Positions 11,501 through 26,500 of a stretch of 64,000 nt of DNA are shown here, piece after piece. Every line of letters begins with the position of its first letter. Position 1 is the stretch's first letter. Made by a program: the position numbers and the translations under genes. Location of the stretch: contig NC_133900.1 of NCBI RefSeq assembly GCF_964199755.1, positions 78,476,727-78,540,726 of the forward strand, written 5' to 3'. Origin of the DNA: Larus michahellis. Lineage: Eukaryota > Chordata > Aves > Charadriiformes > Laridae. The notes beneath the pieces are model-generated. The model was given only the letters and a program-made list of their open reading frames with translations, made no database searches and had not been told where the DNA came from.

Positions 11501-14500
11501 GTTGGGCGGTGTGAGGAGCAGAAAGGGCCTTGACTGCTCAGCAACAACCAAAACCATTAGTGCGCTACCAACAGTGTTCCCATCCCAAACCCAAAACATA
11601 GCACTATACCGACTGCTAGCGAGAAAGTCATCTCCATCCTAGCTGAAGCCATGACATACAGACAAATCTGGAAGGTACAACAGGGTACTGGAATGGCTGG
11701 TTTGAAATGGGAATGCTTATCTGTCGTGCCAGCAGGGCCTTCTATCACTAGGGCACAAATTACACAGGAAAGATGGAATAGCTCAACCCAAGGGAGAAGT
11801 GGCAATATGTGTTGAAGGAAGCTTTAATATTAAATCTGATTCCTGGTGGATTTTGTCAGTAATAAGTCAGCTGGACTGAAATACCAGCCCCGTGGAGAAC
11901 AAACAACCTGGTTGGTGACCACCCAAGGTGATGGAGGAAACAACCACTCTGTTAAGGAAAATCAGAGGCGCAGCAAGGACTGGATAGAAAAGCAAAAGGA
12001 AAAATTACTTACTCTTGTGTAGGTTGGGTCACACACATCGGGGTGTGACACTGAATGCAATTGCTAGATGCCACAAATGATGACTTCTTAGAGCGGCTAC
12101 TTGGAGAACCTCTGAGAAAAGCAGCAGTTCTTGACTTGATCCCGAGCAGTACTCAGGTAATTGGATTCACATGTGGCTTTAGAACAGCCAGACTGTAGTT
12201 TTAATATTCTTGCAGGAATAATAAAAGCCAAAGAAATGACTGATGTGTTTGATTACAGAAGGGGGAATTAAGTAAGATGAGGAGGCTCATTAACTCACAT
12301 GTGGGTTAAATATAAAAAACAGAATAAGGCAGACAAAAAGAGTTTGAGAAACAGCTTGCAAAAGGGATAAAACTATTGATAACTCCTTTTCTTCTTCTGA
12401 TGTGCTAGAGCAGGGCAGGGAAGGATGGCCACAAAGTTGGTAAGGCTGATAGGAATGGGGAATAAGAAAGTAAAACTTAAATTAAAAACTTAGTTATTTA
12501 TGTGCACCCGTGTTTACTATGGAGATGCTTAGGGTGGTTTTAATTGAAAATGATGACATGATAAACATATCAGAAACTTTGAGTGCAGTATCCTAATGAG
12601 CGCTGTAATAGCAGGCTCCGAGAAGGACTCTTTCTCTATGGGGAGAATCATTAGAGGACATGTCTCATTAATATGCCAAAATAATTTCTTTTGAGAAAAT
12701 CAACAACACGAACAGTGTTTAAGTGCCATGATTTGATGGTATACAACGGAGACTTAAAAGACATTTGAATCTGAAATCGCTGAAGTCTTAACTTGGATGC
12801 ATAAACTGTCACATAACTAATCCTTTACAGGAAAATGGAAGCATGCCAGGATTTTAAGATTTTTGAGGGAGGCACAGCCATTTATTCACTTAAAACAAAA
12901 ACTAGGAGATGACTAATATTTATGTATAATTTGTGTAGTTTTGAAAATTGACCAGGCAAATTAATGAAGGAAAGATCTACCAAGAAGAATCAAACGATGG
13001 CAACTGTGTTTCACAGATCCCTTGAGCTAAAAGTTCTTGGAAACTAGGAGGTTAGTATCAAAGGAGCAGAGATGGTTGCCCTGTTCCTTGGTTGACATCT
13101 GACACTGGGTGGTGTCAGTGGGAAGACATTGGCTAGGTGGATGTTTGGCCTGACCCACTGTAACCTTCCTAATGTAACGCAGGGAAAAAGTGCTCCCACA
13201 CCAGCTGTTTGTCCCTGTAATATATGCACTGTGTCACTCTCTAGGGTCATGTGCTCTGGGTAACTAGAAAAATCCTACTTCATGGTCTTCCATGGGAGGC
13301 AGCAACCACTTGTCTGAAATTCTCCGTTGTTATCATCATTCCCTCGAGTTTGTCAATTTTGCATGGCCAGTGGCATCACAGAGACAAAGAAAAATTGGAA
13401 GAAGCATAGATATTTGTTTCACTGTCCCTTCCAGAAATTATTTATCTTAAAATATCTTAAATCTTACTCTTTATCTTAAAATGTTGTGATTTTTGGAAGG
13501 CATTTCCATTTGATCCCTTCAGTTTGTGGCTTATTTTAAGGTAGTGAGGCGTCTTTGCAATCAACTTCGTGAATGCTCATAACTTAAAACTGGGAAAAAT
13601 GTTTGTCTGTGTGGCAGGGAAGGGATGTACCTTAGTAACTGGACGTGTGCCTCAGAAAAATTTCTCTTACTACATAAGACTCCAAAAGAGTTCAAAATGC
13701 AGTGGTCAAACTAAGACGACTACAGCGTTGCTGTCTTCCAGTTTATTTTCCAGTTGGTGTGAGACCAAAAGGCAAATGTTTGTACACAGGCAGCCTTACT
13801 CTGCTTGCTGAGATGACTGAGTCACAGAATGGCTGAGGTTGGAAGAGACCTCTTGGGATCATCCAGTCCAACCCCATGCCTGAGCAGGTTGCCTAGGACC
13901 ATGTCCAGTCAGGTTTTGAATATCTCCATGGATGAATACTCCACAACCTTTCTGGGCAACCTGTGCCAGTGCTTGACCACCCTCACAGTAAAAAGTGCTT
14001 TCTTATGTTCAGATTGAATTTGGTTTTTTTTTTAAATTTATGCTCAAAAGGCTCTGTGCCATTTAAGAGACATGGTGTACTTCAGCCTGGACTTAGAAGT
14101 GGAAGGCTGAAGCAATGCAAGGTGTCCAGCCGGGGTATGAGGAACATCACGGGAGCCTGGAAGTGCTGCTATTCATACTGCAGCCAGTACCAGTTTTAAT
14201 TCATGCCAACTCAGTGTATAGCAGGACTACAGGACTACTTTTAATGTCAGAGGGAGCTCTTTGATTGATTTCTACAATAAAATACCTGAGGAAAAGGAAA
14301 AGCCATGTTCAATGTGAATTAGCTGTCAGGCACAGTTAGTGGAGGTTTTTGTGTCTGGGACAGTGGTTTTAGGCTCATCTCACAAAAGGTCTGTGCTTCC
14401 TGCTGTCAGTTTAAGTGGGAATATGGATTTCCTTAATTTTTTTTTTTTAATTTGAGACACCTCACTTTTCCTTTCCATTTCCTTTGCCTTGTTTTTAAAG

Positions 14501-17500
14501 GCAGCTGGGCATCCCTGTTGTCTCTAGCGGGTAATGAAATCTCTTATCGTTTGCCTCTAAATAAGGTTATGTTTTCATCTGGACTGTCAAAATAAATGGC
14601 TGTTACTGAGAAGTGATTAATTAAATACTACCTTCAAGTGACTTTAGCGGCATTTGCATTTTCACAGTACTTACTCTAAAAGAAGAAAAGTGCATCACTG
14701 TCGGTATTTTATAAATCATCAAGTTCCACACTTGGCAGTTTTTCTTCATGTGTCTCTCATGGTAACACGGTGTTTGAAAAGGTTATGCGGAGTCGGTGGG
14801 TGTGTGACAGCCTTACGAAGAGGGTGAACTTGTGTAGCATCGCATAATAAATGGCAATAACATGAGGTAGGAATGACAAAAGTAACTGAGGACAGAAATG
14901 CTGTATTTCTTTCCCTTCCCGTTTGTACAGTTCTCATACCTTACATATTTGCCCATTTATGTGAACTGTAAGTATAGATTTTCCACATGTTGTTTTTTTT
15001 CTTTTATCCCCAGGAAAATGGGTCATGCCAGAGACTTCAGAAATGCAGGAAAATTAACTCTTACTCATTTTTGTGAATCCTTTGTAGGATGAACAAAACT
15101 TCAGTAATTCTCAGTGATAATAAGGAAGATTTTTTTTGTAAAAAGACTATATAACCTTTTTCTAATCAGTAACATTGCCTTCTTTTCTTTATTTTACTAG
15201 TTATTGGACAGCCTACAAAGAGTAAGCATCCACAAGAACCTGGGGAAAACAAAATTAGGCCTGTTAACAAAAAAGCAAAACCCAAAACACCCAAAATGAA
15301 GGAGAGAGAATCTGCTGACCCCTCTTTGAAGTCCCAGTCCATACTGACACAGGTGATGGATAAAGGTCGTTTCCAGAAACTAGCTGCCACTTTAAGCCTG
15401 TCCGCAGGACAAAGCGTAGAACTGCGGTGTAAGGGGAGTAATGTTACTTGGAACTATCCTTCATACTTGGACACCTTTAAAGACTCCAGACTCAGGTAAG
15501 CTATTTTTTGGGTTTTGGGTTGTTTTTTTTCCTACCACTTTTAACAGCATTGTGTTTATTTGTTTGTTTACATTTTTACAATTAAGATGTTCCACTTAGT
15601 GGTTTCTAATGTCAACAAAAAAGGATGAGTGTCTTTTAGTCATCACCATTTACTGCCCTGTGATTTGCACTGTGGAATAGTCGTGTAGCATGTGAACTGG
15701 ATTTCCTTCAGATGAATCTAAAATAGAAGATATGATCCAGTGGGACTGCAGTGTGCTCCAGCCACTAACAGGGAACCACATTAGAGCTAGTCTGAAATAA
15801 AACTCTCAAAATGTGTGAGTGTGGATGTCAGGTACTCACTACCAGCTCAGTTGCCCTACAGAGACCTGCTCCCAGTGGGCTGTACTGGTTGCTAATGAAT
15901 CTACCACCTGAGATACTAATTTCCTGAAAAGGCTCAGACCCCCATCTCTCAACAAGCAAAAACATGCCAACCACCATGCTAAGGAGTGAGTAAGAGTAGT
16001 CTTTACTTTTTCAGTCAAAACTACCTTTGTGTGCAAAAGGGAATTGTAAGGTTTGTGGTGTGGCAGAGTTTAATGCTGACGATAGTCACCTTGGGTTTAG
16101 GAAGACTTTTTCTTTCATCTAGTGACATCTTAGTGGAGACCACATAAATAGTTGTTAGAGCAGGAAGAGGAACTATGGACTCTCTCCCTTTCTCTGCCCC
16201 ACCACGTGAATGTCCTGTTACTCTAAACGTCTTCTCCCAAGCCTCATAATATTTGTTTGCCTTCACAGTTTTTGAGGATAGTACACATAGTTAAATGTAG
16301 ATTAAATGTAGTAATTTAGTTCTGTATTTGGAAGAGGAGGGGCATGTAAGGAGCTTAAGGGTGTCTTCCACAGGCATTTTTTTGCCATGAGTAGTGTTTG
16401 TTTTCACAGGCTGTTTTGTGAAGATTTTTGTATCTATAAAAGACAAGTAGTGAGGAGACTCTGGACCACTGTGAATGACATCCTAAGAAAGATCTGTAAG
16501 GAGCTTTTGTTGGATTATTAGGTGAGAGAGGCACAGAGGTATGAGCAAAGTATCAACTCCTATTGTCCTTTTGTTCCTAGATTAAGTACGAGTGTGTATA
16601 CTTTTTGCAAATAACTGAGGGTATCTGAATCTCCATGATCCATTTCACTCACGTCGTGATTTGCAGGTATGATGCTACCTTAAAGTCACTCCCAGTTAAT
16701 TAATTTTTCAGATATATTCTTCTTCTTTCCACTTCTCTTTTCAAAGAGAAGTGTTGAAGATTGGCAATGTACACTATGATTTCTAGCATATCCTTCTGAA
16801 ATTTGTGAGCCCCAGTTCTTCTCTGAGTGTTTATTTGTGTTTTCCCTGATGGCTGAGGAGTTCAAGAACCACACTGGCTGAATAAACCCCTGTAGCTAGT
16901 GCAAGGCTTCTGTCGTAGAATCATAGAATTGCTGAGGTTGGAAGGGACCTTTAAGATCATCGAGTCCAACCTTTAACCTACCCTGACAAAAGCCACTTCT
17001 AAACCATGTCCCTAAGTGCCCCATCTACCCTTTTTTTCAAACGCCTCCAGGGATGGTGAATCCACCACCTCCCTGGGCAGCCTATTCCAATGTTTAATAA
17101 CCCTTTCAGTGAAAAAATGTTTCCTAATATCCAATCTAAACCTCCCCTGACGTTAACTTGAACCCGTTCCCTCTCGTCCTATCACTTGTCACCAGGGAGA
17201 AGAGGTCAGCCCCCATCTCTCTACAACCTCCTTTCAGGTAGTTGTAGAGGGTGATAAGGTCTCCCCTCAGCCTCCTCTTCTCCAAGCTAAACAACCCCAG
17301 CTCCCTCAGTCGTTCTTCATAAGGTTTGTCCTCCAGACCCCTCACCAGCTATGTAGCCCTTCTCTGGACACGCTCCAACACCTCAATGTCCCTCTTGTAG
17401 CGAGGGGCCCAAAACTGAACGCAGTACTCGAGGTGGGGCCTCACCAGTGCCGAGTACAGGGGGATGATCACTTCCCTAGGCCGGCTCACCACACTATTCC

Positions 17501-20500
17501 TGATACAGGCTAGGATGCTGTTGGCCTTCTTGGCCACCTGGGCACACTGCTGGCTCATATTCAGCCGGCTGTCCACCAACACCCCCAGGTCTTTTTCTGC
17601 CGGGCTGCTTTCGAGCCACTCTGCCCCAATCCTGTAGCGCTGCATGGGGTTGTTGTGACCCAAGTGCAGGACCCGGCACTTGGCCTTGTTGAACCTCATA
17701 CCATTGGTCTCAGCCCATCGGTCCAGCCTGTCCAGATCCCTCTGCAGAACCAACCTACCCTCAAGCAGATCAACACGCCCGCCCAGTTTAGTGTCATCTG
17801 CGAACTTACTGAGGGTGCATTCGATCCCTTCATCCAGATCATTGATAAAGATATTAAAGAGAACCGGCCCCAGCACCGAGCCCTGGGGGACACCACTTGT
17901 GACCAGACACCAACTGGATTTCATTCCATTTACCACTACTCTCTGGGCACTGTCACAGTAAGCTACAGCAGCAAGCCTATTTCTGCTGAGGGCTTATCAC
18001 AGCAATATATCTCAAAAGATCTTGTGGGTGATTTAAACAGCTATTGCTTTTTCCTTTGCAAGAAATAATGTTTTATCTGGATTTATTCCAGTAGGTGGCG
18101 TTTATCAGCTGCAGTACAGACCTGGCCTTCCAGCAAACTAAAGCTGAGTGTGCAAAATAGTATCAGTACAGAGTGTGTGCTGGTGGTTGTCGTTTTCAAG
18201 TGTATCTTATGTTTTATGCATTTGCAAATACGTTGCTGGCATGATTTGGTCCTGTAGACCTCCAGGTCATGTTATCTGAGTATTAGCATCTGGCATTGAA
18301 GAAGGCAAGGCAAGTATTCAGTTTTTGGAGGGGAGTCTGAATGTTTCTTAAATTATCGGCTGTCTATCCCTGTCTTGCAAAATTAAGTACTTTTCTAGTG
18401 ATGCACATGGGACAAAATACAAGGATCTAAGGTACTTTGGGGGGGGGGAAAAATAAGCATTTTCTAATTGGGTGGTTTGGCATTTTGCAGTTTGAAGTAG
18501 TCTGGGATTCTGTTGCCTCAGCAACTTACCTTTCTGTTCTCAGTCAAGTTCACAGTATTTGTAATATTTTAACCATATAAGAAAGGTTAATAATATCACA
18601 CAAAATAAATGCTATAAAACATTTTGGCTAGGTGGATATAACATGCCTAAGTATGTATTTTCTTTTAGAAGTATGTTAGGCTTATGTTTAAGGGACTATA
18701 TTGAAATATGATGGTCTTTGCTTTCAAAAAATTATTTTGAAGTAAGTTATTGAAGCAGTAAGGCTGAGTCAGACTGAATCAACACTTTCAAATGTAAGCA
18801 GAAGGTTCTATAATTAACTAGAGAAATTGAAAACATAGGTTAGTAGCGCACTTCAGAGTCACCGAATAGTAATAATTTATGGCGACATTGACCACAGAAT
18901 CTTGTGCAGTTATATTTTCATCATATTTTTAGCATAACTTTACTAATTATCTCAAGATCTTTGCTGTAGTGCTAATAGGTGCATATGAAACAAAGTCTGC
19001 CTTATAACACGTGAAATATGAAATTTGTATTTTGTGGTTTTAGAAAGCTTTGATTGAATTTAACTGGAAATATCATAAAGATAGCATGTTATTCATTTAG
19101 CTTAGTTGGTAGTGTTTGTAAGTAAACTGTCAGCAGAAAAGATTTTTAACAATGTTATCATCTTTCAAAAGGAGCTTAGCTCTTCCTCTCAGCATACAAA
19201 AGACCATGCACTAACTACAATAGGCAAACTTTTAAATTTTACAAATATATTACACTAATTATTTTAAAACAAAATGCTGAATATAGGGCAAAGGGGGGAA
19301 AATCAGAAAAATAATTAGCAAATAACCTATGGCAAAAATTGTTTAATCATCTAGATAGGTATATGTCCAGTATCCTCTAACATTTTTTTGAGCACTTAAA
19401 AAACAAGTATAAGGTAATTTCATTACCAATTAGTGAGGTGTGGAGTGAAACCCGAGCTAATTAACTGGGCTGGGCTTTTTTACCTTGGATTTTTGTGCTG
19501 GTCTGGCTGGAGTTGCAGCACTGGTGCAAACTGGAGTTGGTGGCAGCAGCGGGGGGAAGTGGCTGGTGTCTGAGGAGGTAATGGAAAGTGAGGAAGGTGC
19601 CAAGTGAAGAAGGAGCGGGTTGCCAGGCTGGGGGATAAGTGAGGAGGAGGCACAATGGCGATGAGGCCCAGGCAATTGCTGGGGACTGATGACTGCCGTT
19701 CTTTTGTTCATTTGTACATCCCTACAGCTCAGGCATCCAGTTCCTGTTTTTTCCTTAAATAATAGGAGGGATGTACAAATTCAACTGGTCTGGTGGGAAT
19801 TCTAACAGTAAGCAAGATATTTTACATCTCCTGGGAACTGCTCACATCCTCTAACACTGGCAGCTACAAGAAGAGGCTTTAAGGACCCTGACATCTGACG
19901 GAATTGCAATTACGGGAGACAGAAGAGACCTTAAGGTTCAGGGCGGTGAGGGCATTCGTAGCTTGGCTGGTCGGAGGGTGTGTTAATAACAGAGGTCCAA
20001 GGGAGGAGCTGACACTGAAGATGCATGTTCCCAGTGTTCTGTTTCCCGTCCGTATTTCTCGGAGAAAATGCTATTTTGGTTTGCAACTAGTTAAATTTAG
20101 CATCCATGTAGTATATTTCCTATGGGTGGTTGCAAAAAGAAGTAGGGATAAAAGCCAGATGTTTTCTCTCCATGCCATGCTTATCACGTTTCTAACTCAC
20201 CCATTTGGTAAGGGTAATACAGCAGCCTGGAGGACAATATGACTTTTCTAAGAAGGAAGAGATTATATAGAAAAGCCATTTCTGTACTATTTGTGGCTAT
20301 ACTGTCTTTGAGTTTGTCTGTGCAGATATATTTTATGACCTGGTAAATAAAATATTTTTGCTTGTTGTACTAGAGAGTTTCAGTTTTTAATAGGTGTATA
20401 GCTGTTAGCATATGTTAAAATTGCCATAGGGGTGGAGGAAAAGACAGTGAAAGGAGGAGGAGAACTCTTTGGCTGGCTGTTATTGAGCCAGAGGAGAAAT

Positions 20501-23500
20501 CCTCTCTTTCCATTATCCTTACTGGAGTAAATAACAGTACATGCTGAAATGATGTACTTAGTTTTAGAGACTGTAGCATGCAATGCAACTCTGTGGAAAA
20601 AGATCATGCAAACTTGGCTCCTGAGTTAAAGGCACACACCAGCTTGCTTCAGGACTAGCTTATCTGTAATGCTCTCTTGCCTGCGCAGCATAAAAACACC
20701 CTGCAGATAACTTTTTGTCTGAAAATTTTGTGTACTGGCTGAACTGCCCAAAAATCTTGCCAGTGTTAACGGTCAAAGGTAGCTCAGGCACCTCCAGAAC
20801 AGAAGGGCTGGAATGCTGTTTTGTAAGACCGTGCATAACAAATTAATGACTGTAGGCTCACCCAGAAACTGGATCTACAATGTATGAGAAGGATCAGAAA
20901 CTGAGAGGGATGGAAGAAAAATAAGGGCAAGCATATTTTCCCTTTCTTATGCTTTATAAGAGAAGCTGCTCTAGTGACACCGGTCTAACTTCACATAGTG
21001 TCTGCTGTGTCTGACTTGGAGCATGGGTCTCTCACTTGTCGAAGACCGGCTGTATTTATCACAGAACTTCGTCTGACATACAAACTCATGTGAAATGGAA
21101 CCGCTACAGTGGAACAAGCTGGAGCAAAGAGCTGGACATGCATCACGTGCACATTTGTGTGCATGGGGGGGCGTATGGACAGGAGCACTCTCACAAGTAT
21201 TGAGCAAACTGTATGTTGTAGAGGCCAGAATTTGACTGCTTTCAGTGAATGTGTGCTCCTGCTGGCTTAGTGGGACATCGGTTGTGTTCATGTGTATGAC
21301 TGAATTTCATTTCATTCCACGTGCTCTGAAGTCTGAAAGCTAGGGATGTCTTTTTCCTGTGTTAAACAGTAAGATGTTATGTTCTCCTAGTGAGCTTGTG
21401 TTTGAGATAAGCTCTCTTTTGTTGGTATGAATACAGCTGCCTGAGAGAACTTTGCTAGATGCTCTTTGAGGGATGCTGTGCACACTGTCTTTTTGTCCTT
21501 CTATATCTCTGTTTTTAGCTTCTAGACTTGGCATGGTTTTCTGGCAAAGATCTTTTGAACTTCATGTAACTAAAGCTTAATAAGAGGAATGTACGGAATA
21601 GTATTTTGGAATAGTTCTCTAGTTTGTTTAAACAGTCTGGAAATGTTTGTATATACAACATTTTTACTTTGTGATATGTAGAGCACAGCAAAATTTCGAC
21701 TTTTGAGTCAGATTTCCCAGCATCAAAAATACTAATGAAATAAAAGTTATCCTGGAAATATTGGTCAGCTTCAGGATTTACCATTTATAATTTACTTTGT
21801 GGCCTGTTTTGTCTGCTTAATATGGTCATGTCACAAGCTTCAACACTTCCACTCTCAGTTGCCAGGTTTTGTTAGTGCATGTTTGTGGATGACTACCTCG
21901 CTAGGCTATTTCCATTGATTACTGGATAGCTTGTTCTCAGTTAAGTAGAACACACTGTACAATACTTAATTAACTCTGACCTTATTTTTCTCTCTGTTGG
22001 GATTTTGAGCTATAGTTCGGTGTCTGCATTAACATTAGAGGCAAAAATGTTCTCGCGTAATGGTTTCTCTGTAATGTTGACATGTAGTACTGGATACTTG
22101 CAAAACATTTTATGCTGATGTAGTCATGTAGCCTATGAAATGTGAACTGTGAAACTAAATAATAATACAGACTGGGACATGTTTTGGATTTCTCTTTTCT
22201 TCCTGTTGGGTATAATGCATAACAGGGTCTCTTGCACGAATAAGAATGTCTCAAAGTTTATCCAAAAACTGAAGATAATTTATACTGTAACATAGCGTAT
22301 ATATTAAAAATGAAAGTACTACGACTCCATAATTACATGGTACCAAAAAGTGGAATCAGACGAGGTCATGTAGGACAAGTGCATTAGTGGGTCGGAAACA
22401 TGATTTGCCTGTTTCCTTAGGCAGGCCTCAAAACTGGCCTGTGGTGGATGAGTGTACTAATAGCGTCTGAGGGCTTTAATGGAAAAGATAATTCTCAGTT
22501 AGCCCTGTTTGGGTTGTGTTTTAAATTTCTAACCTGTTGGCCCTGTCTGGAGGCCGAATGTTGGGTTACGTGAACCGTTGCTTGTGATTGCTGGTAGTAG
22601 TTGCAAACTGCTAGCAGAACACCTAGGGAGTCACAAATTTTGAGAATTGTGTGTAGCTAGAAGTAGCGGCCTCTCTGAGCAGTTATTCTGCCTGTGGTGG
22701 AGACGTAAGCAAAGCAGAGCATTTAGAGCGTCCAGTACAGTCAGGCAAGTACCACTGTTACACAGTGACAAGGTGTTTTAGAGATTTCTTCAAAGCATGC
22801 TAATCCAAGAAGTAAATGATTCGGTTGGGCATCTGCCTTACAGAATAACTGCCACATAAATAAGAAGAAATAGGAGGATAATAAATATTCAGAGAACCCA
22901 CAGTTGAAAAAGAATAAGAGTATGGGAGCTGTTCGGACTTCATGCAAGCTGCATATTTGTCCAGACCCCATTTGAAACACTGAAAAGAAGTTCGCTATCA
23001 AATGCCTAAAACTAGAAAAATCTCTGCTGACTTGGTTAGAACAGAAATGACCTTGTAACTCGATGTCTTGCTAAGGAAGGTGGGAAACCTTCATGTTCTG
23101 GATGTGCTACCACGTAAAGGCAGGTGGTTGAAAATAACGTTTTTAAGGGTCAGAGCAGCAGTGGAGTGCATCAGTGCTGCCACACAAGAACTGGTACTGT
23201 TGGACTATTGCTTTTGCAATCTATCAAAAGGCAGCACAGCAGACTGCCAACTATAACACCATCTGTCTGTAAGAAAAAGCCAGGAAAGCAAACCTTAAAA
23301 TAATAAAAAAACCCCAAGATGAGATTGTAGCTGCTGAATTTCATAGATAGGACCTTTGACCCTTTGAAACATTGTCAGTATCTACATATATATCTACATA
23401 TTTATAAATAAATTTACAAATATCAATCCACTGAGAGATGTATCTGGGAAATCAGGAGGAGAGAAAAGCAAATCAAGTCTGAAGTAATCACATAGGCTGA

Positions 23501-26500
23501 ATTTTGTGTAGTTAGCATGATGACACTGCCAGTGTACCTCCAGCAGTTCTCAGGGTGATGCTCTGAAATAGCCAAGGGGTGATAAGGAAACTCCAGGGTG
23601 AGGATGCCAGCGAGGTGGCTTATGGCAGAGGAATAGGCAATGCAAAATGACTTACTTGCAGAACTAATCCAAGCTGAGGTAGAAGCTCTTTGCGATGGCG
23701 TATGCAAGTAGAAACTTGGACCAGGATGTTAAAGATGGGGAAGCGTTCACTCTGAAAGCAGGTATAAATCATCAAACAAACTCTTATTAAAAAGTACCTG
23801 CTACTTACTACTCCTGATCTATATTTGATATATATTATTGAACCACTGCTACATGGTATCCATGTTTAATGGTATCAAAAAAGGACTGACATGTATGCAG
23901 GTTGACTTGGAGCATGAAAATATGGGATATATATGGACAAACAGACAAAACATAGATGAGTATACTGTCTGTAGCAGTCACAGCCCAGTCTCAAAATGGG
24001 GGCTAAAGGGAATCCAAGAATGAACTGTACAAGACAAAAGCTTGCAAGCACTCATGTGAAGTTGAAATCAATAAACCTACTCAAGTAAGCAGGTCTTTGC
24101 TGGAGCAAAAGGGAAGGTTGCAACATAGTTCTGAAAGTGAAAGGTAGGTCAGCTGCAAAGTAATGAAAAAAATCAAAAGTAGAAGTGAGCTGACAGAGAT
24201 GTACAAGGAAATACATCTGTGCTTGTCTGTACCTTTTGTTTTTCTTCTCCCCAGTATAAAGCAGCTTGACAAGTACGGTCAGCTGATCCTCGCAAACTCC
24301 ACTGCAGCAGACACAGGAGAATATAGCTGCTGGCTTCAGCTGTGCAATGGTAACAAATGCAGGAAGGATGAGACTAAAACAGGTTCAACGTACATCTTTT
24401 TCACAGGTAATTAACTCACTGGGGGATTATTAATGGAAATATATTTGCTAGTAAGACAGGAATAAAGCTACATCAGCGATTTCACTGTCAGGATTTTTCT
24501 TCCACAATTTTCATCTTCTTTTAGTGGATGTTAAAGAAACCAGTGCTGCTGAGCAGCAAATTACTTGCTTAGTGTGATTTATGAGTCCATTTTCCCTATG
24601 GATTATGCTAAATGTGTACCCAAATTAACGCATAATGCAATGGAAAGCAAACACCTTTGAAAATACTAACCCACATTCTGAGGATCTTCTACAAAATTAA
24701 TAAGAAAACATTCAATTTTTGAAAATGTGTCTGTGTAATGAAAATAAATCTGTGCAGAAGATTCATTTCGTCATGGCATTCAGATGACCACATGGATTCT
24801 TCCCCCCCCCCTGCTTCCAGTTACCTGCACTGACTTAAAAATCTTGACCTCATTGATCTTGGTAAGGCCACAGTTTCTCCCAAGAGTCTATATGGCATGT
24901 TGAGAACCAAAACACTCTTTAAGTACATGTGTTACCCACAGAGCTTGAGGTTGACTGTAGCCCTGTCATTGCATGGATGGGGTCCTAGTAGGTAACTGTG
25001 GATGGTTTACTGCTACTTGGTACAAGAGAGCTGAAATCAAATGTTTAATTTGTTCTTCTCATGGAAAACATTCTGAATGGTAAAACAACCTTTGCTGCCT
25101 GATCAGAGCTAAAACATTCTTTCTTGGCTAGCAAATATTTCAGTACAAAATGCTGAGATAGGATTGTTTGCGATACGTTTTGGAGGTAAATTAGACCATG
25201 AGACAGAGCAGAAGCCGTTTATCAGAAGTGCTTAATGTTCTGAGGATACATTCCTTTAGAAAGGCTGGAATAAACTTTTCAGTCAAGTTACGCAAATGCT
25301 TGTGCTAGAAAGAGGAATTTCAGCTTTATATTTCTAAGAAGCATGCCAAACATGGAAGTACTTTTTAACTGTCCTTTGAAAAGCTCTAAATATTTCAGTT
25401 ACTTAGAGCGATAAATCAAACTTTCTGCCTAAAATCATGTATATAAAAGGGCTGTAGCTCTAAAGAATATATCTTTCTATTAGTGCTTATTTTACCAGTG
25501 ATGGTGGGGTTTTTTTGTGTGTTACCCTTTAAAAGTGGGTGAGTGAACAGAATTAGATCCAGATGAGTATTTGGAAACTTATGAAAAAGGGATTCCAAAG
25601 ATTTTCTTAAGATTAAAAAAAGATCTGATTATGGTGAAGAATACTTTGGTTTTCTTTTTGATTTAATGTTTTTAATGCAAGATATGTAAATATAATCTCA
25701 GAGGTTAGAAATATTGTTTGGGGTTTTTTTTTTTTTTGGCGTGTGTGTGTATTTAAAGACAAAAGCTTTGGGTTAATTTTTAATGTTGCTCATGGCTGTT
25801 TCCTCTTGTCATATGTACTTTCTCTCCTTTCTGTTAAACCAAGATGTAAATATTATTCTAACTATATCTTCTGCACAGATAAAGAAGAACTTTTTGTACC
25901 CACTCCCAGTTACTTTGAGATTGTGTACTTGAACCCAGATAAACCTGCAGTCATCCCATGCCGTGTTACTACTCCTTCAGCAACAGTAACTCTACACAGG
26001 GAATTTCCAGCAGAAGAAATTGAAGCAGATGGAACTGATATTATTTATGATGTGAAGAAGGGTTTTGTCTACCAGCATCCTACTTCTGATCATAAAGGTA
26101 TTGTCTACTGCAAAGCAGAGTCGCAGGGAGCACCTCAGATTTCCATCAAGTATCACCTGTTGTATGTGGAAGGTAAGGTTCAGTTTTCTATATGCTGATA
26201 CTGACTCTTGTTTCTTCTGCTGACGTTGTTTAGAAAACAATTTTTTTAAAAAAAAAAAGTAAAATAAGTAATTATTTAGAGTTTTAAAATCTTGATCAAA
26301 AGTATGTGCAATAAAACTTTGTAGGTTTAAATTCCAGCAATTTCCCAGTGTAGAGGGGAAACAGGTGTATATCACTTACCTGTTGCATTAAGCAAACTGA
26401 GGCAAAAATTGACTTTTAAGTCTTATCAGTGTATTTAACTTCAGGAACTAACTTTCTGCTTCCAAACACTGTCTTTCTATCAGTTCCCAAGGGCCCGCCC

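Larger units (their letters stand above)
8216..15200 (+). other. PDGFRL: PDGFRL intron 1
   Basis: About 7 kb. It holds a diverged CR1 (about 8.87-9.17 kb), a solo LTR (11099-11656), an ancient CR1/L3-like LINE (about 12.0-13.2 kb) and a minus-strand CR1 (13.82-14.07 kb). The rest shows no recognisable gene. It ends in ttttactag at 15200. Confidence 0.85.

Noticed and set aside
17655-18068. 137-codon + strand frame
   Set aside because: It is the antisense of the CR1 reverse-transcriptase frame.
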